In this document: piece after piece, positions 1-9,884 of the stretch
Position numbering within the stretch: position 1 is the stretch's first letter
Layout of the letters: each line of letters begins with the position of its first letter
Source of the DNA: Acidimicrobiaceae bacterium
GTDB lineage: Bacteria; Actinomycetota; Acidimicrobiia; Acidimicrobiales; RAAP-2
DNA: 64,000 nt
NCBI GenBank assembly: GCA_003142095.1
Contig: PLON01000017.1
Span: 4,651-68,650 of the forward strand
Reading direction: 5' to 3'
The notes under the pieces: model-generated
What the model was told of the DNA's origin: nothing
Seen by the model: only the letters and a program-made list of their open reading frames with translations
Database searches by the model: none
Program-made: the position numbers and the translations under genes

Positions 1-64
1 CTGGCATCGACTTTCAACCACAGACCACTCGCAGCCCTTAAGACCAGTCTACGCCTGGCAAGAC

Positions 65-904
65 CTAGATCTTCGGGCGCGCGATGAGCACGAGGGCTAG
101 GCGCACGCTCAGCACCACACTCGCGAGCGGCACCAACAGGCGGCGCCAGCCTCGGGCGGTTTGAATCTCAAAGCGCATAGCGCTCTTGTGGTGGGCGATC
201 ACCATCTCGCGAGACACCCGAGCGCGCGAGACGCCCTCGACGTGGGTCACGACCGCGTCAGACGTCGCGGCGACCCGATGACCACGCTCACGAAGGGCCC
301 AACAGAGGGCCATATCTTCGGCGAACATGAAGTATCGCTCGTCGAACCCGCCGACCTCTTCGAAGGCCGCACGGCGCACCATGAAGCACGCTCCCGACAC
401 CCAGTCGACACTTCCGTCAGCGCGCGTTGAACGATAACGCTGTGTCGCGGGGTTGTTGGGCCAGATCGGCGCGAGAATGGCGTGCAGGCCGGCGAGCACG
501 ACATTCGGAAACACGCGCATCGAGGGATACACCGTGCCGTCCGGACGAAGGATGGTTGGACCCACGAGAGCGACGTCGCGATGGTGGTCGAGGTACTCCA
601 TGAGAACTTGCACCGCGCCGTCGTGCACGACCACGTCGGGATTGGACACGAGGACGTAGGGCGTGGCGCGCGCGGCGGCGACGCCGCGATTGACGCCGCG
701 TCCATAGCCGAGATTGACGCCCGGCGAGACCAAGATCACGTCGTGGTCCAACAGTGCCGCGGGTACTGATCCGACTTCACCATTCTCCACGACGACAACT
801 TGGGAGACGTCATTGTCGAACAGTGAATCCACGCACTCGATCAGAAACTGATCGGCGTGATAGTCCACGACGACGGCGACGACGTCGTTCGCGACTTCAC
901 TCAC
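65..904 (-). CDS. Glycosyltransferase family 2 (rhamnosyltransferase-like)
   Basis: 279 aa ORF; GT2 pattern VVVDYHAD...NLGYGRGVNRG...VLVSNPDV...VSGACFMVRRAAFEEVGGFDERYFMFAEDMALCWALRERG. Confidence 0.9.
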   Translation of the reverse strand: MSEVANDVVAVVVDYHADQFLIECVDSLFDNDVSQVVVVENGEVGSVPAALLDHDVILVSPGVNLGYGRGVNRGVAAARATPYVLVSNPDVVVHDGAVQVLMEYLDHHRDVALVGPTILRPDGTVYPSMRVFPNVVLAGLHAILAPIWPNNPATQRYRSTRADGSVDWVSGACFMVRRAAFEEVGGFDERYFMFAEDMALCWALRERGHRVAATSDAVVTHVEGVSRARVSREMVIAHHKSAMRFEIQTARGWRRLLVPLASVVLSVRLALVLIARPKI

Positions 905-1827
905 GTGGTCTCTCCCAGACGCGCGCGGTCAATGATGAGGCGCGATACGCCCTCGCGCCACGGAGGCAGCGCCGACCACGATGAGGCGAATTTCTCCGTG
1001 TTGAGGTCGCTCCTCGCGGGACGCATCGTAACCTGTGAACCCGCTAGCTCACTCGAGGCGATGGGCGTAGCGAACTCCTCACCACGATTGAGAAGCGATC
1101 CCACGAACGCCGCGATCGCAAACCACGTCGTCGCGCCCGAATTCGCCACGTGCCAGATGCCGCCAGACCTCTCACGCACGAACGTGGCGAGAGCGCGCGC
1201 GAGGTCACTCGACGCCGTGACTGTACCCATCTGATCGTCAACGAAACGCACGTTGGCACCACTCAACGCTCGCTCGGCAATCGTGTGCACGACGCTTTTA
1301 CCGCGCACGCCCATCACCCACGACGTGCGCACGATCGTGTCGTCGTCGGCGCAGTGCAGTTCACCTTCGCGCTTGGAGGCACCGTAGACATTGAGCGGAT
1401 GAGCGTCGTCGTATTCGACGTAGGCCTCACCCTTCTTTCCGTCGAAGACGTAGTCGGTGGAAATGGTGATGAGGTGCGCGCCCACCTCGTGGGCGCCGTG
1501 GGACATATTGAGCGTCCCTTGTTCGTTCACGTTGAAACAGGCGTCACTGTCACTCTCCGCGCGGTCGACGGCCGTGTAGGCGGCGAGGTGGACAATAACG
1601 TTGGGTCGCACGTCGCGCAGAGTCGCAACAACCGCGTCGCGGTCGGTCACGTCGAGTTCGCTGCGCGAGAAACCTATCGGCTCGAACTCGCTATCGCCCA
1701 CGGGGCGAGAATCGGGCTGAAACGTCGCGTCGCCACCGAGTGGTGTCACGCCACGCAACACGTCCATCAGATCGACCCCGACTTGGCCTGCGGCGCCAGT
1801 AACGAGCACGCGGGTTGATCGACTCAT
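901..1827 (-). CDS. rfbD: dTDP-4-dehydrorhamnose reductase (RmlD family)
   Basis: VLVTGAAGQVGVDL, STDYVFDGKKG.AYVEYDDAHPLNVYGASKREGE; overlaps the GT2 gene by 4 nt. Confidence 0.92.
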   Translation of the reverse strand: MSRSTRVLVTGAAGQVGVDLMDVLRGVTPLGGDATFQPDSRPVGDSEFEPIGFSRSELDVTDRDAVVATLRDVRPNVIVHLAAYTAVDRAESDSDACFNVNEQGTLNMSHGAHEVGAHLITISTDYVFDGKKGEAYVEYDDAHPLNVYGASKREGELHCADDDTIVRTSWVMGVRGKSVVHTIAERALSGANVRFVDDQMGTVTASSDLARALATFVRERSGGIWHVANSGATTWFAIAAFVGSLLNRGEEFATPIASSELAGSQVTMRPARSDLNTEKFASSWSALPPWREGVSRLIIDRARLGETT

Positions 1828-2573
1828 CGGTGATCCTCGTGGGCGCGAACGTGTACGACGTCGCCCACCGCGAACGTCTGCACCTCACCCTCGACCTCGA
1901 CCAATAGCCGTCCCTCGTGGTCGACGCCGACGGCCAGGCCCTCTACGACGTGGTCGGACTGTTCGACGCGGACCTGTTGGTCGATCGTGGCGAGAGCCCT
2001 TAGGTACTCGTCACGTAGTGCCCCCCTCCCACGTTGGTCGTCGAGCAGCGCTCGTCGAGAATCGATCTCCTCGAGGAGTATGTCGAGCAACGCTCGCGGC
2101 GCAATAGTGAGACCGGTCTGCGCGAGTACCGACGAGCTCGCCACATCCGCCGGACCGTCGTAGGTCAAGTTCACTCCGATTCCCACGATCACAGCGAGGG
2201 CCTCACCACTCGACACGATTTCTGCCAGCAGACCGGCCAGCTTGTCGCCGCCCACGACGAGGTCGTTTGGCCACTTCAACGCAACTCGCAGTCCGCTCAA
2301 ACGTTCGAGCGCGCTGCGAGTGCTGAGCGCGACGAGCGCAACAAAGAGTTGAAGTTGCGTCGTCTCGAGTACGGGGCGAAACAGAATCGAGCACAGTAGC
2401 GACGATCTCGCCGGTGCCTCCCAGTGTCGATCCAATCGTCCACGACCGACGGTCTGGAAATCGGCCAGCGCGACCAGACCCTCGGCCTCGTGCGCTCGAT
2501 CCTTGACATAGGTATTGGTTGAGTCAATCTCGTCGAAGTGCTCAACGCGCCAAAGGGTGGGGCTCACTCTCAA
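1824..2573 (-). CDS. birA: Biotin--[acetyl-CoA-carboxylase] ligase
   Basis: DSTNTYVKD, VALADFQTVGRGRLDRHWEAP, ALKWPNDLVVGGDKLAGLLAE; upstream of and divergent from a biotin carboxylase. Confidence 0.92.
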   Translation of the reverse strand: MRVSPTLWRVEHFDEIDSTNTYVKDRAHEAEGLVALADFQTVGRGRLDRHWEAPARSSLLCSILFRPVLETTQLQLFVALVALSTRSALERLSGLRVALKWPNDLVVGGDKLAGLLAEIVSSGEALAVIVGIGVNLTYDGPADVASSSVLAQTGLTIAPRALLDILLEEIDSRRALLDDQRGRGALRDEYLRALATIDQQVRVEQSDHVVEGLAVGVDHEGRLLVEVEGEVQTFAVGDVVHVRAHEDHR

Positions 2574-2629
2574 AGATTAGGGTTTTGAGGACGGGTGCTA
2601 GAAAATAACAGGCTTACGACGGAGGATTC

Positions 2630-4384
2630 GTGTTACAGAAAGTCCTAATCGCCAATCGGGGAGAGATCGCGGTTCGCGTGATCAGGACCTGTCGCGAGCT
2701 AGGCATCGCCACGGTCGCCGTGTATTCCGAACTCGATCGCAACGCGCTGCACGTACGACTGGCTGACGAGGCCTACGCCTTGGGCGGCCAGACCGCCGCC
2801 GAGAGTTACCTCAATACCGAGGCGATACTTGACGTCATTGAACGCTCCGGCGCCGACGCCGTCCATCCGGGCTACGGCTTCTTCTCTGAGAACACCGACT
2901 TCGCGCGGGCCATCACCTCACGTGGCGTGACCTTCATCGGACCCCCGCCCGAAGCGATCGAAGTGATGGGCGACAAGATCTCTTCGCGACTGGCCGCCGA
3001 GGCGGCTGGTGTCGCGGGTGTTCCGGGACGCAGCCAGGCGCTCGTCAGCGCCGACGAAGTGGTGGCCTTCGGCGAAGATTTCGGATGGCCCGTCGCCATC
3101 AAGGCCGCCTACGGTGGCGGTGGACGTGGCATGAAAGTCGTCAACGCCCCCGACGAAGCGGCCGCGGCATTTGAAAGCGCCCAGCGAGAAGCGCTCAGCT
3201 ACTTCGGTCGCAACGAGTGTTACGTCGAGCGCTACCTGACGTGGCCGCGACACATCGAGATGCAAGTGCTCGCCGACGCGCACGGCACGACCCTATGGCT
3301 CGGAGAACGCGACTGCTCGGCCCAGCGTCGTCACCAGAAGCTGATTGAGGAGAGTCCGGCGCCGAACTTTCCTGACAGCGTTCGTCGCGCCATGGGCGCC
3401 GCGGCCGTCAAGGTCAGCGAAGCCTGCGCGTACGTCAACGCTGGCACCGTTGAGTTTCTCTATCAAAACGGTGAGTTCTTCTTCCTCGAAATGAACACCC
3501 GCCTGCAAGTCGAACATCCCGTCACCGAACTCGTCACCGGACTCGATCTCGTCGAGTGGCAGCTACGGATCGCTGCCGGTGAGGCTCTCGACTTCTCTCA
3601 AGAGGACATCTCGGCGAACGGCCACGCCATCGAGGTTCGCATCAACGCCGAAGACCCCGCCGAGGGCAAGTTCATTCCTTCTCCGGGCACGATCACGCGC
3701 TTCGATCAGCCGGCTGGACCGGGCGTTCGCCTCGACGCCGGGTACAGCGCGGGCGACGAGATCTCGCAGTACTACGACAATCTCATTGCCAAGTTGGTGG
3801 TGTGGGCACCCGATCGCGAACGGGCTCGTCGCCGGATGCTGCGCGCGATTGAAGAGACCACGATTGAAGGCGTCGCGACGACGCTACCGGCCGATGTCGT
3901 CATCCTCGCGAGCGAAGAGTTCGTTAACGGTACGCACTCGACAAAATGGGTGGAGACCAATCTTGACTTCTCGACGCTCCCCTCTCCCGCAACCGCCGCT
4001 GTCTCCATTGGCGAGGGACGCGTGCGCAAGGACGTCACCGCCGAAGTCAACGGTCGACGAGTCACTGTTGCGCTGTGGGTTCCCGACGCGGAAGACGAAC
4101 TTCCCGCACGTCCCCAGAGCACGGCGCTCAAGCCGCGCCGCCAACACCACAGCGGCGTCGTGGGCAGCGGGTCAGGTCGCGTCGCCGTCCCTATGCAGGG
4201 AACGATCGTAAAAGTTAACGTTGTCGAGGGTCAAGCCGTCGAAGCCGGTGACACGGTCGTCATCCTCGAGGCCATGAAGATGGAGAATTCCGTCAACGCA
4301 GAAAAGTCGGGCGTTGTCCTGAAAGTCCACGTGACGACCGGAGCGTCCGTGACGGCCGGCGACGTTGTTGTGGAGATCGAATGA
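2630..4384 (+). CDS. Acetyl-/propionyl-CoA carboxylase alpha subunit (biotin carboxylase-BCCP fusion)
   Basis: IANRGEIAVRVIRTCRELGI, biotin carboxylase motifs, C-terminal biotinylation motif ILEAMKMEN; GTG start after GGAGG. Confidence 0.95.
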   Translation: MLQKVLIANRGEIAVRVIRTCRELGIATVAVYSELDRNALHVRLADEAYALGGQTAAESYLNTEAILDVIERSGADAVHPGYGFFSENTDFARAITSRGVTFIGPPPEAIEVMGDKISSRLAAEAAGVAGVPGRSQALVSADEVVAFGEDFGWPVAIKAAYGGGGRGMKVVNAPDEAAAAFESAQREALSYFGRNECYVERYLTWPRHIEMQVLADAHGTTLWLGERDCSAQRRHQKLIEESPAPNFPDSVRRAMGAAAVKVSEACAYVNAGTVEFLYQNGEFFFLEMNTRLQVEHPVTELVTGLDLVEWQLRIAAGEALDFSQEDISANGHAIEVRINAEDPAEGKFIPSPGTITRFDQPAGPGVRLDAGYSAGDEISQYYDNLIAKLVVWAPDRERARRRMLRAIEETTIEGVATTLPADVVILASEEFVNGTHSTKWVETNLDFSTLPSPATAAVSIGEGRVRKDVTAEVNGRRVTVALWVPDAEDELPARPQSTALKPRRQHHSGVVGSGSGRVAVPMQGTIVKVNVVEGQAVEAGDTVVILEAMKMENSVNAEKSGVVLKVHVTTGASVTAGDVVVEIE

Positions 4385-5538
4385 CCCTCGATCAACAAGC
4401 GGCCGACGCGATCGAAGACGTTCGTGACGAACTGATATCGCTCAGCCACTTCATCCACGCGCATCCCGAACTCGGCTACGAGGAGTTCCAATCGAGCGCG
4501 GCCCTCGCCGACGCTCTCGAAAAGTGGGGCTTCGACGTCGAACGCGGTAGCGCAGGACTGGCGACAGCCTTTCGCGCCACCAAGGGAACCGGCGACTTCC
4601 ACGTCACCTACTGCGCCGAATACGATGCCCTCCCCGATGTAGGACACGCCTGCGGGCACAACATCATCGCCACGTCATCACTTGGCGCGGCGATCGGACT
4701 CGGTGCAGTCGCCGACGAACTCAATGTTCGCGTGACACTTCTTGGTACTCCCTCAGAAGAGGGCGGTGGCGGCAAGATCGACCTTCTGAACGCGGGATAC
4801 TTCAGCGACGAGCACATGGCATTGATGGTGCACCCGTTTGCGAGTGAGCGCCTTGACGCGATCTGTCTCGCCGTTGATCACTTCGACGTCATCTTCACCG
4901 GCAAAGAGGCCCACGCGTCGGCCGCACCGTGGCTCGGAATCAACGCACTCGACGCACTCACGATCTCTCAGGTGGCGCTCGGGCTGCTACGCCAGCAGTT
5001 GCGCCCCGGCGATCAGATACACGGCATCGTGACCGAAGGCGGTGCGGCCGCGAACATCATCCCGAGCCGCGTTGTCGGGCGCTTCATGGCCCGCGCGACG
5101 ACGGCCGGGAGCCTCGCAGAGTTGCGTGAGCGCGTGAACTCGTGCTTCGAAGCGGGAGCGCTGGCGACCGGCGCAACCCTCGAGATGATTGAACTCGGTC
5201 ACCCCTTCTCGCATATGGAGGCCGACCCCGACATCCTCGTCCACTACCGTCACGCGGCCGAGGCGCTCGGGCGCAGTTTCCAATTGGACGACGACGAAGA
5301 GCCCCGGCCTACCATCTCGACTGATATGGCCAACGTCTCGCTCGCTCTCCCCTCCATCCACCCGCTGTTGATGATCCCGACGAACGGCGCCGTCAATCAC
5401 CAGCCGGAATTCACGGCGGCGTGCATTACGCCAGACGCCGATCAAGCCGTCATCGACGGGGCGGTCGCACTGGCGACGACCGCCATCGCCGTGGCCCAGG
5501 ACGCGCCGCTACGCCATCGATTGATGAGCCGCTCATGA
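4381..5538 (+). CDS. M20 family amidohydrolase/peptidase
   Basis: HAHPELGYEEFQSS, CAEYDALPDVGHACGHNIIATSSLGAA; 4-nt ATGA overlap with the upstream gene. Confidence 0.88.
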   Translation: MTLDQQAADAIEDVRDELISLSHFIHAHPELGYEEFQSSAALADALEKWGFDVERGSAGLATAFRATKGTGDFHVTYCAEYDALPDVGHACGHNIIATSSLGAAIGLGAVADELNVRVTLLGTPSEEGGGGKIDLLNAGYFSDEHMALMVHPFASERLDAICLAVDHFDVIFTGKEAHASAAPWLGINALDALTISQVALGLLRQQLRPGDQIHGIVTEGGAAANIIPSRVVGRFMARATTAGSLAELRERVNSCFEAGALATGATLEMIELGHPFSHMEADPDILVHYRHAAEALGRSFQLDDDEEPRPTISTDMANVSLALPSIHPLLMIPTNGAVNHQPEFTAACITPDADQAVIDGAVALATTAIAVAQDAPLRHRLMSRS

Positions 5539-5828
5539 TGCTCGAACACGCACTCCTAAAAGTGCGCTCCGGTGAAGAAGAGGCTTTCGAAGCCTCAATG
5601 CGAGAAGCGTTTCCGATTATCGAATCAGCGCCGGGCTGCCACGGCGCCGAAGTCCGTCGCCAAGCTGAGGACCCTTCGGTCTTTCTTCTCCTCGTACGCT
5701 GGGGCTCCGTCGAGGTTCACACCACGTTTCGTGGGACCGATCTCTACGAAGCGTGGCGCGTGCTAACGCACCCGTTCTACGTCGAGCCACCGAGCGTTAC
5801 GCATTTTCATGAACCACTAGAGCACTAA
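5535..5828 (+). CDS. Antibiotic biosynthesis monooxygenase (ABM/EthD-like) family protein
   Basis: [72 protein letters not shown] overlap with the M20 gene. Confidence 0.75.
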   Translation: MMLEHALLKVRSGEEEAFEASMREAFPIIESAPGCHGAEVRRQAEDPSVFLLLVRWGSVEVHTTFRGTDLYEAWRVLTHPFYVEPPSVTHFHEPLEH

Positions 5829-7405
5829 CTGGCGCGGTAGACGCCGAATTCGTCACGCAGCACGTCGGCCACTTCTCCCAACGTTGCGAGGCGCGACAGC
5901 GCAATTTTCATTGGATAGAGCAGATTGGACGTTCCGCGAGCGGCGCTTCGCACGTCCTCCAACGCGGCACGCACGGCGTCATTGTCGCGGGTGGTCTTTA
6001 ACAGACGCACGCGATCGACCTGCGCTCGCTGCTGAGCTTCGTCAATGGGAAACACGTCGGTCTTCATGGCGACATCTTCCGAGAACTTGTTGACCCCGAC
6101 GACCACTTTCTCCCCGCGCTCCACGTGACGCGCGAACTCGTAGGCGGCGGCTTCGATCTCGTCTTGGAGGTAGTGGGCTTCGATGGCGGCGACCGATCCC
6201 CCCAGTTCGTCAATGGCAGCGATGTACTCCCTCGCCAGTTCTTCGACCTCGTCGGTCAACGTCTCGAGGAAGTAGGAGCCGGCGAGCGGGTCGACCGTGT
6301 CGGCGACGCCGGATTCGTAGCCGATGATCTGCTGTGTGCGCAGCGCTAACTTCGCCGCTCGCTCAGTCGGGAGGCCGAGCGCCTCGTCGAAGCCGTTCGT
6401 GTGCAGACTCTGAGTGCCGCCGAGGGCCGCGGCGAGCGCTTGGAGGGTCACACGCACGATGTTGTTTTCGGGTTGTTGGGCCGTCAACGTCGAACCACCC
6501 GTTTGGGTGTGAAAGCGCAGCATCGTCGATTTGGGGTCCGTCGAATGGAATCGATCTCGCATGATCGACGCCCATAGACGTCTCGCCGCTCGATACTTGG
6601 CGATCTCCTCGAAGAGATTGTTGTGCGCGTTAAAGAAGAAACTGAGCCTCGGCGCGAAGTCATCAAGCTCGAGTCCCGCCGCGAGAGCCGCTTCGACGTA
6701 AGCAATACCGTTCGCGAGCGTAAAGGCAATCTCTTGGACGGCCGTCGAGCCGGCTTCGCGTATGTGGTACCCAGAAATCGAGATTGTGTTCCAACTCGGC
6801 ATCTCTCTCGCGCAGTAGGCGAACGTGTCCACCACGAGACGCATCGAGGGACGTGGCGGATAGATATACGTACCGCGCGCGACGTACTCCTTCAAGATGT
6901 CGTTCTGAATGGTTCCGCGCAGTTGAGATCCCGCGACGCCCTGCTCCTCGGCCACGAGCTGGTAGAGCAGCAGCAGCGTCGAAGCCGTCGAATTAATGGT
7001 CATCGACGTCGTCACTTCGTCGAGGGGCAGCCCCGCGAGGAGAAGCCGCATGTCGTCGAGCGACGAGATAGCCACGCCCACTTTGCCCACCTCCCCCTCT
7101 GCACGCACGTGATCGGCGTCCAGACCCATCTGCGTCGGCAGGTCGAAGGCGCACGAGAGGCCGGTCTGTCCGGCGCCGAGCAGGAACTTGAATCGCTCGT
7201 TGGTCGCCTCCGCGGTGCCAAAACCCGCGTATTGACGCATGGTCCAGAGGCGCCCGCGGTACATCGTCTCTTGGACGCCGCGCGTATAGGGGTAGCCGCC
7301 GGGCTCACCCAGTTGGGTGGCCTCGTCAAAGTCCTTCAGGTCCGAGGCTCGGTAGACCGATTTGATCTCGATGCCCGAGTCGGTCAGACGTTCATTCGCA
7401 CCCAC
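5825..7405 (-). CDS. Methylmalonyl-CoA mutase family, large (substrate-binding) subunit
   Basis: 526 aa; [57 protein letters not shown]; no B12-binding domain in the ORF. Confidence 0.9.
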   Translation of the reverse strand: MGANERLTDSGIEIKSVYRASDLKDFDEATQLGEPGGYPYTRGVQETMYRGRLWTMRQYAGFGTAEATNERFKFLLGAGQTGLSCAFDLPTQMGLDADHVRAEGEVGKVGVAISSLDDMRLLLAGLPLDEVTTSMTINSTASTLLLLYQLVAEEQGVAGSQLRGTIQNDILKEYVARGTYIYPPRPSMRLVVDTFAYCAREMPSWNTISISGYHIREAGSTAVQEIAFTLANGIAYVEAALAAGLELDDFAPRLSFFFNAHNNLFEEIAKYRAARRLWASIMRDRFHSTDPKSTMLRFHTQTGGSTLTAQQPENNIVRVTLQALAAALGGTQSLHTNGFDEALGLPTERAAKLALRTQQIIGYESGVADTVDPLAGSYFLETLTDEVEELAREYIAAIDELGGSVAAIEAHYLQDEIEAAAYEFARHVERGEKVVVGVNKFSEDVAMKTDVFPIDEAQQRAQVDRVRLLKTTRDNDAVRAALEDVRSAARGTSNLLYPMKIALSRLATLGEVADVLRDEFGVYRAS

Positions 7406-7496
7406 GGGGCCAGGTTACGCGCTCGTCTCGCACGCTCTCGAGCCGTATTCACGCGCCGTTAACGGGAGCGCTGTTAGAAATGGCCAAGATAGATGG

Positions 7497-8036
7497 ATGT
7501 ACTGCTCGAACTGTGGCTCCGCCATGAACGACAACACCTGTCCGTCGTGCGGACGCAGTCTGCCCGCGAATGCGCGCGGCAAGATCGACCAGTCGACCGG
7601 ACTGATGCTGGCCGGTTGGGGACGTCGCGTTGGGGGGACCTTCTCAGACGCCATCGTGATGTTGCTGCCAGCGCTAATCGTTTATTCGATCTTCACCGAA
7701 CTCGACGGCTATGTCGCCGGCGCTCTCGCCACGGAAGTCGCGGTGGGCGCGTATCTCGTCAAGATGTGGACCACCACGGGCGGCCAGAGCGTCGGCAATC
7801 GAGTCGCCGTCACCCGAGTGCGTGATGGCGCAACCGGCAAGCGCTTAGCGGGACTCCAAGCGTTCAAGCGCTGGATCTTCGTCGCAATCTTGTTCGCCAT
7901 CAGTCTGATCCCGGGGACGATTCCCGCGATCATCTTTCTACTGGTGGCGCTGGCGGACATTTTCTACCCGCTCGTTGATCCTCGAAATCAAACGCTGCAC
8001 GACAAGTTCGCCGGCACGATTGTGGTGGTCGCTTAA
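7497..8036 (+). CDS. Zinc-ribbon + RDD family membrane protein
   Basis: MYCSNCGSAMNDNTCPSCGRSLP zinc ribbon, then RDD-like hydrophobic region (GWGRRVGGTFSDAIVMLLPA...GGQSVGNRVAVTRVRDG). Confidence 0.8.
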   Translation: MYCSNCGSAMNDNTCPSCGRSLPANARGKIDQSTGLMLAGWGRRVGGTFSDAIVMLLPALIVYSIFTELDGYVAGALATEVAVGAYLVKMWTTTGGQSVGNRVAVTRVRDGATGKRLAGLQAFKRWIFVAILFAISLIPGTIPAIIFLLVALADIFYPLVDPRNQTLHDKFAGTIVVVA

Positions 8037-9196
8037 ACGCCCACCGAGTGGGGCATGCAGAGATCATCGTATTCCGCGATGACGATTTCTCCGGCGTGTT
8101 CGCCACAAGCTGGGCAGTCGGGATCGCGACGAACTTTGAAGGTCCGAAACGACTGCTCTAAGGCGTCGTAGGTCAACAACCGCCCGACGAGAGGTTCACC
8201 GAGACTCAGCAGCATCTTGATCGCTTCGACGGCTTGCAGCGAGCCGACGATGCCGCACAACACACCGAGCACCCCGGCCTCGGCGCAACTTGGAGCGAGC
8301 TCCGCGGGTGGCGGCTCGGGGATCATGCAGCGGTAGCAGGGACCGACGAAGGGATCGAAGACCGTGACCTGGCCCTCGAAGCGAAAGATTGAGCCGTGCA
8401 CGACCGGAATGCGCTTCACGAGCGAGGCGTCATTCACCAGGTAGCGCGTGGGAAAGTTGTCGGTGCCGTCCACGATGACGTCGTAGCCGTCAATGATGTC
8501 GAGAACGTTGTCCGCGCCGAGACGCGTGTCGTAGGTCACGACTTTGACGTCGGGGTTCATCGCCGTGAGAGCGGCTTTGGCGCTGTCGACCTTGCGCATA
8601 CCGACCCGGTCGAGGGTATGGAGGATCTGACGTTGAAGGTTCGAGGCGTCCACGACGTCCATGTCGATGATCCCGATCGTGCCCACACCGGCCGCCGCGA
8701 GGTAGAGCGCCGCCGGTGAACCCAGTCCGCCCGCTCCGAGCAATAAGACCTTGGAATTGAGGAGTTTAAGCTGACCCTTCTCGCCCACTTCGGGCAAGAG
8801 AAGGTGGCGGTGGTAGCGAATTCGCTGGTCTTGGGTCATCGTCTGGGGCGTTGACCAGGTGTGGCCTTCGTCCTTCCACTTGTTAAAGCCTCCGGCCATC
8901 GAGACCACGTCTTGGTATCCGAGATCTTGAAGGGTCTTGGCGGCGAAGGCGCTGCGTGTGCCGCCGGCGCAGTAGACGGCGATCGGAGCGTTCTTATCGG
9001 TGAGGCGACCCTCAATGGAGAACTCAAGCTGACCGCGCGGGACGTGGACCGCGCCTGGAAGGGCGCCCTGCTCGTATTCGTCGGGTTCACGCACGTCGAG
9101 AATCGTCAAGTGATCGAGATTCGCCGCAACCTCGTCGGGGGTTACCTCACGGATCTCGGCCTTCGCGGCGTTCAGTAGGTCTCGCGGTGACGGCAC
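8033..9196 (-). CDS. Rhodanese-ThiF/MoeB fusion (sulfur-carrier adenylyltransferase)
   Basis: N-terminal rhodanese (ILDVREPDEYEQGALPGAVHVP...VYCAGGTRS), C-terminal ThiF/MoeB (LLLGAGGLGSPAALYLAAAGVG...CxxC zinc motifs). Confidence 0.9.
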   Translation of the reverse strand: MPSPRDLLNAAKAEIREVTPDEVAANLDHLTILDVREPDEYEQGALPGAVHVPRGQLEFSIEGRLTDKNAPIAVYCAGGTRSAFAAKTLQDLGYQDVVSMAGGFNKWKDEGHTWSTPQTMTQDQRIRYHRHLLLPEVGEKGQLKLLNSKVLLLGAGGLGSPAALYLAAAGVGTIGIIDMDVVDASNLQRQILHTLDRVGMRKVDSAKAALTAMNPDVKVVTYDTRLGADNVLDIIDGYDVIVDGTDNFPTRYLVNDASLVKRIPVVHGSIFRFEGQVTVFDPFVGPCYRCMIPEPPPAELAPSCAEAGVLGVLCGIVGSLQAVEAIKMLLSLGEPLVGRLLTYDALEQSFRTFKVRRDPDCPACGEHAGEIVIAEYDDLCMPHSVGV

Positions 9197-9274
9197 GGCA
9201 CGCTCCTCTTTCAGTGGAGAAATCTTACTGGTTGGGTCAACAATCGGCGACGGCCACCTGATAGACCCGTTCGC

Positions 9275-9868
9275 GTGGATCTTCGCTCATTACTCGCGCA
9301 ACGACGTATGGCGCGCTCCTTTGACGGAACGCCCGTCGATCTCGCCTGGCTCGACGAACTATGCGCCGAAGCCTTGTGGGCGCCGACGGCCGGCAACACC
9401 GCCGGGGTCCGTTTTCACATTGTTGACGCGAACCACGTCGACGACTATTTCAATGTGGCAACCGACGCCGCCTGGCGCCAAGAGTCGCGCCGCTACGAGG
9501 GACTGCGCCGTGCGGGCGCTGTCGTCCTGATCACGACTCGTCCCGGAGACTATCTGAAGCGCTACGGCGAACCAGACAAATCGTCGTCGGGACTCTCCGA
9601 TCGTGAGGCCTGGCCGCTCCCCTATTGGCACACCGACGCCGCCATGGCCACGATGGCTCTGCTTCTCTTGATCGAAGAGGGCGGCTGGCAAGCGGCACTG
9701 TGGGGGAACTTTCGACACGACGACGACGTGCGGCGCTGGGCGAAACTCGACGACGAGGAATTGTTCGCGAGTGTCCTTGTCGGTCGAGGCGACGGGAACG
9801 ATTCGGCCTCGAGTTCGCTGTCGCGTTCGGTGCCCCCGCGAAAAGCGCGCGTGAGGCGCGTCTTCTAG
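9275..9868 (+). CDS. Nitroreductase family protein
   Basis: LRSLLAQRRMARSFDGTPVDLAWLDELCAEALWAPTAGNTAGVRFHIVD. Confidence 0.8.
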   Translation: MDLRSLLAQRRMARSFDGTPVDLAWLDELCAEALWAPTAGNTAGVRFHIVDANHVDDYFNVATDAAWRQESRRYEGLRRAGAVVLITTRPGDYLKRYGEPDKSSSGLSDREAWPLPYWHTDAAMATMALLLLIEEGGWQAALWGNFRHDDDVRRWAKLDDEELFASVLVGRGDGNDSASSSLSRSVPPRKARVRRVF

Positions 9869-9884
9869 GGGATCTGGGTGGTCG

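Noticed and set aside
6623-7462. 279 aa plus-strand ORF antisense to the mutase
   Set aside because: Composition typical of antisense reading of GC-rich coding DNA; no recognisable motif.
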